From positions 1-15,973 of the forward strand of contig JAJZCT010000010.1 of the NCBI GenBank assembly GCA_021828925.1: a stretch of 15,973 nt of DNA, given 5' to 3'. Positions 8,263 to 15,371 of the stretch are shown in pieces. Position 1 is the stretch's first letter. Every line of letters begins with the position of its first letter. Both the position numbers and the translations under genes were made by a program. The notes beneath the pieces are model-generated. The model saw nothing but the letters and a program-made list of their open reading frames with translations. It searched no databases and was not told the origin of the DNA. Origin of the DNA: Planctomycetota bacterium (GTDB lineage Bacteria > Planctomycetota > Phycisphaerae > WQYP01).

Positions 8263-8515
8263 TAATCCCACATGTTCCCGTTATACTCCGGCCAGCGCGG
8301 TGATCCGCCTGGACCGCGCATTTCTCCGCGTCGCCCAGCAGGTGCAACGCGGGACTTTTAAGCCGGGCGTTGCACCGGAAAATCTGCAAAATGGTGTGTG
8401 CATTGTGGTATTAAATCCCAAGCTTATCGGGTCGGTTATTACGCCCGCCATGCGGCAAGCCCTGGCCCGAGCCAGGCGGGAATTACTAACCGGAAAAGTG
8501 CATGTTGCGGGGTAA
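8240..8515 (+). pseudogene. BMP/PnrA-type binding protein, C-terminal part in shifted frame
   Basis: Reading from GGG at 8240, the next frame gives Gly-Ser-Asn-Ser-Asn-Gln-Asn and runs for 91 residues to a TAA ending at 8515. This continues the BMP fold. An Asp/Asn-rich ligand loop normally follows the strand that ends Val-Phe. Next come Ala-Ser-Ala-Val-Ile-Arg, the typical Gly-Thr-Phe-Lys-Pro-Gly, Asn-Gly-Val-Cys-Ile near the end, and a last helix with a basic tail. Joined to the upstream part, the protein would be about 340 residues, normal for the family. There is no plausible separate start for this piece. It is therefore the tail of the same gene, put out of frame by one base near 8234-8239. 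Whether the break is real or a sequence error cannot be decided here. Confidence 0.8.
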
Positions 8516-8664
8516 TCGCAGTGCAGGCCCCAAGGCCTGAATGCCTCCGACCGGCCGTCACACGCGACGCGACCACTGATAAAAGTTGCTAAACGGAATG
8601 TATCTTCTATGACGGATCATAATAATAGGTTAAAGCGGCGGTGCCCTGCGAAAGCGGTGCTTTG

Positions 8665-10164
8665 ATGGCCGCAACCCCTTTGGCCTTAAAACTTGTCGGG
8701 ATTTCCAAATCTTTCAGCGGTGTCTCGGCGTTGGAGGATGTCACGCTGGAGGTGCAGGCCGGCAGCGTTCATGGCATTCTCGGTGAAAACGGGGCCGGTA
8801 AAACAACGCTCATGAATATCATTGCCGGCTTGATGCGCCCGGATTCGGGCCGCATGGAAGTCATGGGTGTCCCCATTTCCCTGGGGTCGGTGCGTGTCGG
8901 ACGCGTGCACGGCATCGGTATGGTGCATCAGCATTTTAAGCTTGTAGAGAATCAAAGCGTTCTGGACAACATTGTCCTGGCGGTCGGGAAATCCCTCTTT
9001 CCGCGTAAACCCCGTAAATTGCTGAAGGATGTTGCTTACTGGTGCCAGAAATTAAACTGGCCGCTGGATCTTGATGCGGTCGTTGGCAGCCTGGCGGTGG
9101 GGCGTCAACGGCGAGTGGAGATTATTAAAGCACTTTGCGGCGGCGGTAAAATTCTTATCCTCGATGAACCCACCGCAGCTTTAACCCCGGCCGAAGTGGA
9201 CGAACTGGCCCTCGCCGTCGCGGGGCTGGCGCAGGCCGGAATGACCGTATTATTCATCAGCCATAAGCTCGCGGAAGCAGTGCGTATATGCCGTACGATT
9301 TCCATTCTGCGGCGCGGGAAGCTGGTTTATTCCGGTACGACCGCGGATTTGTCCGTGGATCAGATTGCGGAAAAAATGGTCGGAGCCAAAGTGGATGTGC
9401 CGCGACTTGCGCAACCGACCCGCCACACCGAAACTCCGCCTCTGCTGGAACTTATTGCGGTGGATTGCCGCATTGGAAAACGCCGCCCGCCGATATTAAA
9501 GCAGATCAATCTGGCCGTGCATCGGCATGAAATTCTGGGCATCGCCGGTGTGGATGGCAATGGCCAAAGCGAGTTGGCCGCTCTGATTTCCGGCGCGGTA
9601 AATCCCATCGCCGGGCGAATCGTGCAGCGCAGTAGCGGCAATGGCACCACCCCCATCCGCTTGGGCTATATCCCGGAAGATCGGCATAAAGAAGCGCTTG
9701 TGCTGCCGCTACCCATTGTTTCCAATTTATTGTTGCGCAATTACCGTCAACGCCCATTTGCCCGGTGGGGATTCGGTCGCTTCGGAACTTGGCGGAAGCA
9801 TTCCGCTGATCTGGTGCGGCAATATGACATTCGCTGCCGCCGGGTGGAGGATGTCGTCGCCACGCTTTCCGGGGGCAATCAACAGAAAATTGTTCTGGCC
9901 AGAGAATTATCGCAGGAGCCGGAATTGATTTTGGCGGTCAATCCGACGCGCGGACTGGATGTCGGCGCAACCGCGTTTGTGCTGCGGCAATTGCTGGAGG
10001 CTCGGGCACGGGGTGCGGCCATTATCCTGATTCATGGCGATCTCGATGAATTGCTTTCAATCAGCGATAGTGTGGCGGTCATCCACCGTGGAATAGTAAC
10101 GATGACCGCCTGGCCGGATACTTCCCCGGCGCAGATCGGCCGCTTGATGCTCGGAGGCGCGTGA
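8665..10164 (+). CDS. ABC importer ATPase with two fused nucleotide-binding domains (nucleoside/BMP type)
   Basis: About 500 residues with two ABC domains in one chain, as in NupO/BmpB-type and ribose-type importers. Positions below count from an upstream GTG at 8641; the first ATG, at 8665 (residue 9), is the likelier start, though neither site has a strong ribosome binding site. Domain 1: Walker A Gly-Glu-Asn-Gly-Ala-Gly-Lys-Thr-Thr (48-56, Lys54); Q-loop Met-Val-His-Gln-His (94-98); signature Leu-Ala-Val-Gly-Arg-Gln (151-156); Walker B Ile-Leu-Asp-Glu-Pro (173-177); switch His208. Domain 2: Walker A-like Gly-Val-Asp-Gly-Asn-Gly-Gln-Ser-Glu (303-311), without Lys; signature Leu-Ser-Gly-Gly-Asn-Gln-Gln (409-415); Walker B-like Leu-Ala-Val-Asn-Pro (431-435), lacking Asp-Glu. 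It sits between the binding-protein gene and two permease genes, its stop overlapping the next start by one base. It should power nucleoside uptake at the inner membrane. Confidence 0.93.
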   Translation: MAATPLALKLVGISKSFSGVSALEDVTLEVQAGSVHGILGENGAGKTTLMNIIAGLMRPDSGRMEVMGVPISLGSVRVGRVHGIGMVHQHFKLVENQSVLDNIVLAVGKSLFPRKPRKLLKDVAYWCQKLNWPLDLDAVVGSLAVGRQRRVEIIKALCGGGKILILDEPTAALTPAEVDELALAVAGLAQAGMTVLFISHKLAEAVRICRTISILRRGKLVYSGTTADLSVDQIAEKMVGAKVDVPRLAQPTRHTETPPLLELIAVDCRIGKRRPPILKQINLAVHRHEILGIAGVDGNGQSELAALISGAVNPIAGRIVQRSSGNGTTPIRLGYIPEDRHKEALVLPLPIVSNLLLRNYRQRPFARWGFGRFGTWRKHSADLVRQYDIRCRRVEDVVATLSGGNQQKIVLARELSQEPELILAVNPTRGLDVGATAFVLRQLLEARARGAAIILIHGDLDELLSISDSVAVIHRGIVTMTAWPDTSPAQIGRLMLGGA

Positions 10165-11267
10165 TGATCAAGCGATTTCTCGTCAACATGTGGAACGCTG
10201 TAACCGCAGTAGCGCTGGCGGCACTGGTGTGTGCTGCGGTGCTGGCTCTGGCGATCGGGGCGGCGGCGCTTCTGGGTTATCCGCCGATACGCCTCGCGGA
10301 TTTATGGCTCCGTGGAGCTGCGGGAAGCTGGTACGCCCTAAGCAGCTCCTGTGCCGATGCCTGCCCCTTGCTGCTGACCGGTCTGGCGGCAGGAGTCGCC
10401 TTTCGCGCCGGCGTATTAAATATTGGAGCACAGGGACAATTCCTTCTAGGGGCCTTGGTGGCCGTTGCCTTGAGCACTCGTATGATGATTTTTCATCAGC
10501 CGGAACTGGTGGTTCCCACCGCCTTGATCGGTGGGGCAGTGGCGGGGGGGCTGTGGGGACTTGTTGCCCAATACCTGGAACGCTATAGGTCCGTTCCCGT
10601 GGTGCTATCGACGATTCTGCTGAATTTTGTGGCCCTGTATCTGGCCGAAGCCGCCTTGCAAGGGCCGTTGCAGGCTGTGGGAACCGCAGCGGCCCAAAGC
10701 CCGGAGATTGCCGGTAAATATTGGCTGCCGCTGTTTGTCCCCTATACCGATTTTCACATCGGAATTATTCTGGCCCTGGTGCTTGCCATGCTGCTATGGG
10801 TGCTCCAGCAATACACCATCTTCGGTTTTGAAACACGGGTGGTGGGGTTAAACCCCGGCACCGCCAAAGCTATGAAAATGCCCGTAACAATCCGGCAATT
10901 TCAAATCATGTTTATTAGCGGAGCCTGTGCCGGCCTCGGCGGAGCCATTCAACTTTTGGGGCAGGTGCATTTTATGACTGCCCACATGGGCAATTATGGC
11001 TATGCCGGCATTGCTGTGGCGCTTTTAGGACGCCTGAACCCGCTGGGAATTATTCTCTCCGCTCTATTTTTTGGTTTCCTGGATACTGGCGCGTTCCGCG
11101 TCGAAGAAAGCTCTCTGGCGCTGCCGCATGACATGGCCAATGTTATCAAAGCTGTGGTAATCCTGGTCATGCTGGTGCTGGCCGGCTTATCCCTGCGCCG
11201 CGCGCGCCGTAACGGCCGGGACATCCCTCCGCCTCCAACGCCTCCAATGCAGGAGTCCACGCTATGA
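10164..11267 (+). CDS. ABC importer permease 1 (nucleoside/BMP type)
   Basis: Inner-membrane permease of the branched-chain amino acid/ribose/nucleoside permease superfamily (BPD_transp_2 fold), about 367 residues. After a short basic N-terminus there is a long hydrophobic first segment, then a periplasmic stretch. The family hallmark is Phe-Arg-Ala-Gly-Val-Leu-Asn-Ile-Gly-Ala-Gln-Gly-Gln-Phe at about residues 81-94. At least eight hydrophobic segments follow. Gly-Ala-Cys-Ala-Gly-Leu-Gly-Gly-Ala-Ile near residue 255 is also typical of the family. The tail is basic and Pro-rich. ATG 10164 is preferred over GTG 10161 because GGAGG at 10153-10157 is six bases before the ATG. The start overlaps the ATPase stop (TGATG), a sign of translational coupling. 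It should form the channel as a heterodimer with permease 2. Confidence 0.93.
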   Translation: MIKRFLVNMWNAVTAVALAALVCAAVLALAIGAAALLGYPPIRLADLWLRGAAGSWYALSSSCADACPLLLTGLAAGVAFRAGVLNIGAQGQFLLGALVAVALSTRMMIFHQPELVVPTALIGGAVAGGLWGLVAQYLERYRSVPVVLSTILLNFVALYLAEAALQGPLQAVGTAAAQSPEIAGKYWLPLFVPYTDFHIGIILALVLAMLLWVLQQYTIFGFETRVVGLNPGTAKAMKMPVTIRQFQIMFISGACAGLGGAIQLLGQVHFMTAHMGNYGYAGIAVALLGRLNPLGIILSALFFGFLDTGAFRVEESSLALPHDMANVIKAVVILVMLVLAGLSLRRARRNGRDIPPPPTPPMQESTL

Positions 11268-12250
11268 CCGCCTCGCATAACATGTTCACATTCTTATCCC
11301 GCCAAGCGGTCACTGCCGCCACGCCCATGATTCTCGCGGGCGTTGGTGAACTCGTGGGAGAATTATCCGGTGTTATCAACATCGGTATTGAAGGCACCAT
11401 GCTCATGGGTTGCATCGCCGCGTATACCGTCACGGGTGTCAGCGGTCATGGCACGGTGGGATTGTTGGCGGCCATGGCCGCTGGAATGGTCATGGCAATG
11501 ATATTCGCTGGTGCCAGCGTATGGGGCAGAGCGGATCAAATTGTCGCCGGAACGGCCATGGACCTTCTGGGCGTAGGTTTAAGCGGCATGATCTGGATGA
11601 TGTACCAGAACTGGCGGGAAAATCTCGGCTTTTCCACCGCCTTGCCGCACGGCAGCGGCTTTTCCCCCGTGCCCATACCGGTACTGCATGATATTGCCTA
11701 TGTGGGGCCGGTGCTTTTTGACCAGTATGGCTTGTGTTATATCACAATATGTCTATGTTTTGTGGTATGGTGGATGCTGCATCGCACCCGACTGGGATTA
11801 ATTATCCGCGCGTTAGGCGACGCCCCGGAAGCCTGCCACGCTGCCGGTGTGCGGGTGCGGCTGGGGCGGACGTTATGTCTGCTGTTTGCGGGGGCGTGCT
11901 CCGGGGCGGCCGGGGCATATTTAAGCATTATGCAAACGCACGCTTTCGCTTCGGATATGACCGGCGGCGAAGGGTTCGTGGTTTTAGCGCTGGTTATTTT
12001 TGGTCGCTGGAAATTGCCCGGCCTCATCGGCGGATGCCTGTTTTTTGGTTTAATTAACAGCCTCCAACAGACCCTGCAGACCGCGCGGTACACCTCCCAA
12101 AATACCGCCCTCCACGCTCTGACGCATGTACCCTTCCAATTTTTTCAGATGCTGCCCTATCTGGCCGCCATCGCTGCCCTGGCCATCATGTCCCGCAAAG
12201 CCCCCGGCCCGCGCTTTATCAACGTCCCCTGGCCGGAGATTAAAACTTAA
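11264..12250 (+). CDS. ABC importer permease 2 (nucleoside/BMP type)
   Basis: Second inner-membrane permease of the same superfamily, 328 residues, close to the usual length. Near the N-terminus (about 15-48) is the family pattern Ala-Thr-Pro-Met-Ile-Leu-Ala, then Gly-Glu, then Ser-Gly-Val-Ile-Asn-Ile-Gly-Ile-Glu-Gly. Multiple hydrophobic segments follow. Residues near 195-230 carry Arg-Ala-Leu-Gly-Asp-Ala-Pro-Glu-Ala, a typical cytoplasmic coupling region, and Gly-Ala-Cys-Ser-Gly-Ala-Ala-Gly-Ala-Tyr-Leu follows. The ATG at 11264 overlaps the permease 1 stop by four bases (ATGA). AGGAG at 11251-11255 lies eight bases upstream. The 3' end overlaps the opposing porin gene by 11 bases, leaving no room for a dedicated terminator. 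Confidence 0.93.
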   Translation: MTASHNMFTFLSRQAVTAATPMILAGVGELVGELSGVINIGIEGTMLMGCIAAYTVTGVSGHGTVGLLAAMAAGMVMAMIFAGASVWGRADQIVAGTAMDLLGVGLSGMIWMMYQNWRENLGFSTALPHGSGFSPVPIPVLHDIAYVGPVLFDQYGLCYITICLCFVVWWMLHRTRLGLIIRALGDAPEACHAAGVRVRLGRTLCLLFAGACSGAAGAYLSIMQTHAFASDMTGGEGFVVLALVIFGRWKLPGLIGGCLFFGLINSLQQTLQTARYTSQNTALHALTHVPFQFFQMLPYLAAIAALAIMSRKAPGPRFINVPWPEIKT

Positions 12251-13754
12251 GCTGGAATTGCACAAAGGACACCAGGTTCTGCGCGTTGCTGACAATGTTC
12301 GTACTGCTGCTGGAAAGCGCCGCGGCATCAGGGATGTAGATAATCGCGGTTTGGATGCGGGCGTTGCTGCCATATAAATAATAATTCAGTCCCAGGCCAT
12401 ATTCCATCATTTGTCGGTTCCCTGATTCCGTCAGCAATTCGCCGGCGCGTCCGATGATCTGCCAACGACGTGGCACCAGGAAATATCCCATCTCTCCGTA
12501 ATAAGCGAACTCAAAAAGACTGCTACGTCCAAACGCGGTCGCAAAGCTATCGGTCGATGCCCCCGCGGGAGGCCGGTCATTATATTGCTGGAAAAACGCA
12601 GTCGTGCTGGCATCAAGGCCTTCATATTTGATGTGGATATCCGTGGTTGCACGGTAAACTGCGCCGTTGGCCGGAATTTTGGGGTAGTATCCCGCGCCAT
12701 CCGGTGTGGCCAGACCGGACAGGGTTAATGTCGTCTGTGGGGCGGGAAAGGCGGTGGACGTGGAATTTTGTTCCTCATACCCCAGCCCCACGCCCAGCAT
12801 CCAGGCTAGATGGCGCCGCTCCCGAAAGTCCGCTTCCCTGCGGAAATCCAGCACGCGCCTACCCGACCACTGCGCACGTACGTAGTAGCCGAAACGGTTG
12901 TCCACCGCCGTGGAGGTGCTGCTGGCTTTCGAGCCGTTGTTGATCTGCATGTCGTAACTGAAATGCCCACTGACAAGCCGTCCCGATAAATCCAGTCCCA
13001 TGGAACGCTCCGCATTAAATGGCACGGACAGCAGGGGGTAGGCACCAAAGTCATCTCCGGTGACCGGATAGTCACTTAAAAACGTAAAAGGCACCCGCAA
13101 TACGCCGGCCCGCAGTACCAACGCTTTATCAAAGCGGTAACCGCCATAGGTTGTTTTAAGCTGGAAATAGCCATTGGTATTCGTTGATCCTGCGAAATCT
13201 CCGGAAATTTCATAGATAAGCTGCGGCTGAACAATATACCCCGAAAAAATCAGCCGCGCCCGACGCAACGTCAATTTATTCGTGTCACCCACCGCGGGCG
13301 GTCCAATCGGATTGCCGTTGACATTTATGTTCTGGGCATTACCTGCCGTACTGCTGGCAAACGTATACCCCGCCTGAATGTAACCGCGAATCCTCAGACG
13401 AAACAGATTGTCAGGCGCGGCGATGAAAAAGCCATGATCGTAGCCGGCGGTGGCCTGCCGTTGCAGTACTTTAGCCTTCTGCTGCGCGTTGTTGAGTACC
13501 GATTCCACAATCGCGTGTACCTGTTGCGTGGTGAATCGGCTGTCCCATTGCTTTTTCTGCTGCGTTTTAAGTGTGGCTACCTCTTGTTGCAGTGAGTCTA
13601 TTTCCTTCTGGAGTTGCTGTATGTTCGCGGTTCGGGTTTGCGGGCTATTGTTTTTTGGTGACGCGGCCGAGGCAGTGCTGCCCAACAGCGCCGGCAGGGG
13701 GGCAGCAAGCAATGTGGCTAAAACGCAGATTTCTCTGGCAACTCTGTACGCCAT
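12240..13754 (-). CDS. OprP/OprO-type outer-membrane porin
   Basis: A 504-residue outer-membrane protein resembling the phosphate-selective porin O/P family. The N-terminus is a signal peptide: positive residues, a Leu/Ala-rich core, and a likely signal peptidase I site after Ala-Ser-Ala at about residue 30. Residues 45-75 form a heptad-like coiled coil (Gln-Lys-Glu-Ile-Asp-Ser-Leu-Gln-Gln-Glu-Val), seen in trimeric porins that reach through the periplasm. From about 115 onward the sequence alternates in beta-barrel style. It includes Arg-Leu-Arg-Ile-Arg-Gly-Tyr-Ile-Gln and Leu-Thr-Leu-Arg-Arg-Ala-Arg-Leu-Ile-Phe, both typical of the family. The last residues, Val-Gln-Phe-Gln-Leu-Lys-Phe, form a good beta-signal with C-terminal Phe for BAM insertion. 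The ATG at 13752-13754 has GGGATGA just upstream. The substrate is not readable: family members pass phosphate, polyphosphate or other anions. It is convergent with the importer operon, not part of it. Confidence 0.88.
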   Translation of the reverse strand: MAYRVAREICVLATLLAAPLPALLGSTASAASPKNNSPQTRTANIQQLQKEIDSLQQEVATLKTQQKKQWDSRFTTQQVHAIVESVLNNAQQKAKVLQRQATAGYDHGFFIAAPDNLFRLRIRGYIQAGYTFASSTAGNAQNINVNGNPIGPPAVGDTNKLTLRRARLIFSGYIVQPQLIYEISGDFAGSTNTNGYFQLKTTYGGYRFDKALVLRAGVLRVPFTFLSDYPVTGDDFGAYPLLSVPFNAERSMGLDLSGRLVSGHFSYDMQINNGSKASSTSTAVDNRFGYYVRAQWSGRRVLDFRREADFRERRHLAWMLGVGLGYEEQNSTSTAFPAPQTTLTLSGLATPDGAGYYPKIPANGAVYRATTDIHIKYEGLDASTTAFFQQYNDRPPAGASTDSFATAFGRSSLFEFAYYGEMGYFLVPRRWQIIGRAGELLTESGNRQMMEYGLGLNYYLYGSNARIQTAIIYIPDAAALSSSSTNIVSNAQNLVSFVQFQLKF

Positions 13755-13832
13755 AAATCATCCCAATCTTTAGACCTTCACCATTACCCGGACAGGCTCC
13801 CAAAATTTCATATTCGGCGTTTCGCACCCTCC

Positions 13833-13848
13833 AAAAAGCGAAGCGCTT
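13833..13848 (-). promoter_or_regulatory. Hairpin plus T5 in the porin leader, attenuator-like
   Basis: Read on the minus strand, AAGCG-CTT-CGCTT (13848-13836) forms a 5-bp stem with a 3-base loop and runs into T5 (13837-13833). It lies about 80 bases before the porin ATG. It resembles a weak intrinsic terminator placed inside the leader, which could act as an attenuator. The stem is short, so the call is tentative. Confidence 0.25.
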
Positions 13849-14087
13849 CCAAACTCTTCTAACTCCTAACTTCTCCGAATCGTGCAATTCAAATAATAAT
13901 ACCACGATGGCGGTAACGCGAGTTGCCTTGGCAACCGCAATACCAGATCCGCCTCATCGGCCTACGCTAGTCACACCGATGAAGAAATGCCGTGTCAGTA
14001 AACTGTATCCCGATTCAAACTCGACGCTGCCGCATCGAGCTAATTACGTCCCCTTGGCCCGGTGGGGAAAGGTGATCTGAAATCTCA

Positions 14088-14105
14088 AATCTCAAATTTG
14101 AGATT
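14088..14105. repeat. 18-bp perfect palindrome with tandem heptamer, upstream of rnd
   Basis: AATCTCAAA is followed directly by its exact complement, TTTGAGATT, making an 18-bp perfect palindrome. The first heptamer, AATCTCA, is also repeated in tandem at 14081-14087. The site ends 52 bases before the likely rnd ATG. A perfect, AT-rich, loop-free dyad suits binding by a dimeric regulator better than an RNA hairpin. Its role is unknown. Confidence 0.55.
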
Positions 14106-14156
14106 ATTTTGTGGCTGCAGTTGCCCGAAATCGCTTCTGCCTGCAGAATACGCCGT

Positions 14157-15362
14157 ATGCACGATGTGAAATCAGCCCGAAATGAACCGTCTCACCGTAT
14201 CCTGCTTTCCAGCGGGGTGGAACTTCAGGCGTTATGCCAACAACTAAAAGCCGCGGCAGCTTTCGGCATTGATACCGAGTTTATCGGCGAAACCTCTTAT
14301 ACGCCTATCCTCTGCCTGATCCAAATTTCCATCGGGGAACAGGTGCACCTGGTTGATCCGATGGCCATCGATGATCTTTCCCCTTTACTTGCTCTTATGT
14401 CCGATCCAACCGTTGTAAAAATTTGCCACGCTGGTGAGCAGGATTTGGCCATCCTTGCGCAGCGCGCCGGCGCTCGGCCTGCCAACGTCATGGATACGCA
14501 GGTCTTGGGAGGATTGATCGGCCTGGGCTATCCGCTTTCTTATGCTCGGCTGGTTGAATATTTCTGCGGCGTAACTCTGGCCAAAGCTCACACCTACAGC
14601 GCCTGGGACCGCCGTCCCCTGTCCCCGGCCCAGCACGAATACGCCATTGATGATGTCAAATATCTATCCGCCATTTATGCCGCTATTTCAGACCGCCTGA
14701 CCTCTTTGAATCGCCACGCCTGGGCCACAGCCGCGTGTGATGAACGTTGCGATGCGGCTGTGCGGCCCAATGATCCGCAACTGGCATATCTGAAACTCAA
14801 GGCACCGCGCAGTTTGAATTCCCTGCAACTGGCGGTTCTGCGCGAGTTGTGTGCCTGGCGTGAACAATTGGCCTATGAACATGATTTACCCGCTCGCACC
14901 ATGCTGCCGGATAATGTTCTACGGGACCTCGCCAAACAATTGCCCGCCAGAGCGTCCAGCCTTAATAACATCAAAGAATTTCCGCCGCGGGAACTGGCGT
15001 CTTATGCTGATTTTATTATCTCACTGATTTCGCGCGTGAAAAATCAACCCGAATCCGCCTTTCCGGCTGCCGCCGATGAAATTGACGAATCGCCCGATGC
15101 CCGCGTGTTTGGCGAAACTGCGTGGGCGCTGGCCCAAACCATTTGTATTGCCAACCATGTCAGCACGGCCCTGGTCGCTTCACAGAGCGACGTGCTGGAA
15201 CTAAGCCATCTGCTGCGCAGCGGTAAATCGCCGGCGGATCACAAACTTTCCAGCGGCTGGCGGTATGAATGTCTGGGCAAAGCGTTGCTGGAATGTCTGA
15301 CTGCCCAGCGTTCGATTACCCTTAACTGCCGCAATGGTATTCTTGAACCTCTGACACAGTGA
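14157..15362 (+). CDS. rnd: Ribonuclease D
   Basis: A 3'-to-5' exoribonuclease of the DEDDy class that trims tRNA precursors and other stable RNAs, using two metal ions. Positions count from an upstream TTG at 14109, which opens the frame. Exo I is Asp55-Thr-Glu57-Phe; Exo II is His-Ala-Gly-Glu-Gln-Asp-Leu with Asp112; Exo III is Tyr178-Ala-Ile-Asp-Asp182. Lys-Ala-His-Thr-Tyr-Ser-Ala-Trp with Arg-Arg-Pro-Leu (159-171) is typical of RNase D. An HRDC domain follows at about 236-310 (Leu-Asn-Ser-Leu-Gln through Glu-Phe-Pro-Pro-Arg-Glu). A C-terminal region of about 80 residues may be a second HRDC-like fold. I prefer ATG 14157 (residue 17) because the first 16 residues look unlike the family and the TTG lies beside a palindrome. 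No strong ribosome binding site is visible for either start. The gene ends 9 bases before the asparagine synthase gene, so the two may be co-transcribed. Confidence 0.93.
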   Translation: MHDVKSARNEPSHRILLSSGVELQALCQQLKAAAAFGIDTEFIGETSYTPILCLIQISIGEQVHLVDPMAIDDLSPLLALMSDPTVVKICHAGEQDLAILAQRAGARPANVMDTQVLGGLIGLGYPLSYARLVEYFCGVTLAKAHTYSAWDRRPLSPAQHEYAIDDVKYLSAIYAAISDRLTSLNRHAWATAACDERCDAAVRPNDPQLAYLKLKAPRSLNSLQLAVLRELCAWREQLAYEHDLPARTMLPDNVLRDLAKQLPARASSLNNIKEFPPRELASYADFIISLISRVKNQPESAFPAAADEIDESPDARVFGETAWALAQTICIANHVSTALVASQSDVLELSHLLRSGKSPADHKLSSGWRYECLGKALLECLTAQRSITLNCRNGILEPLTQ

Positions 15363-15371
15363 GTTCTGGCC

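Larger units (their letters stand above)
13755..14108. other. 354-base gap with several inverted repeats between divergent porin and rnd genes
   Basis: No convincing gene lies here. The porin-proximal half (13755-13890), read on the minus strand, is purine-rich and contains a short hairpin followed by T5. The rnd-proximal half has a series of inverted repeats: GTTGCC/GGCAAC with a 2-base loop (13922-13935); TCATCGG/CCGATGA with a 15-base loop (13954-13982); CTCGA-C-GC/GC-A-TCGAG with a 4-base loop (14020-14039); CCCC/GGGG (14050-14067); and a perfect palindrome (14088-14105). I saw no tRNA and recognised no riboswitch. Promoters for both genes must lie here or within, but no strong -35/-10 pair stood out on either strand. 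Confidence 0.7.

Noticed and set aside
8141..8515. An independent gene starting with ATG at 8141.
   Set aside because: The first 30 or so codons overlap the intact binding-protein frame; only the part after 8240 matches the BMP family, so it is the shifted tail of that gene.
8586..8613. Separate promoter for the ABC ATPase (TTGCTA, 16 bases, TATGAC).
   Set aside because: Each hexamer matches only four of six positions, which is expected by chance; co-transcription with the upstream gene is as likely.
13645..13905. An 86-codon minus-strand frame covering the porin start and its leader.
   Set aside because: Its second half overlaps the porin signal peptide in another frame, and its first half translates a purine-rich leader, giving a biased Arg/Trp/Phe composition with no domain.
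13906..14060. A tRNA or known riboswitch in the structured gap.
   Set aside because: No acceptor/anticodon/T-arm arrangement or conserved riboswitch core could be fitted on either strand.
14109..14156. TTG start at 14109 for ribonuclease D.
   Set aside because: The 16 extra residues do not resemble the family N-terminus, there is no ribosome binding site, and the start would lie next to the 18-bp palindrome; ATG 14157 is simpler.
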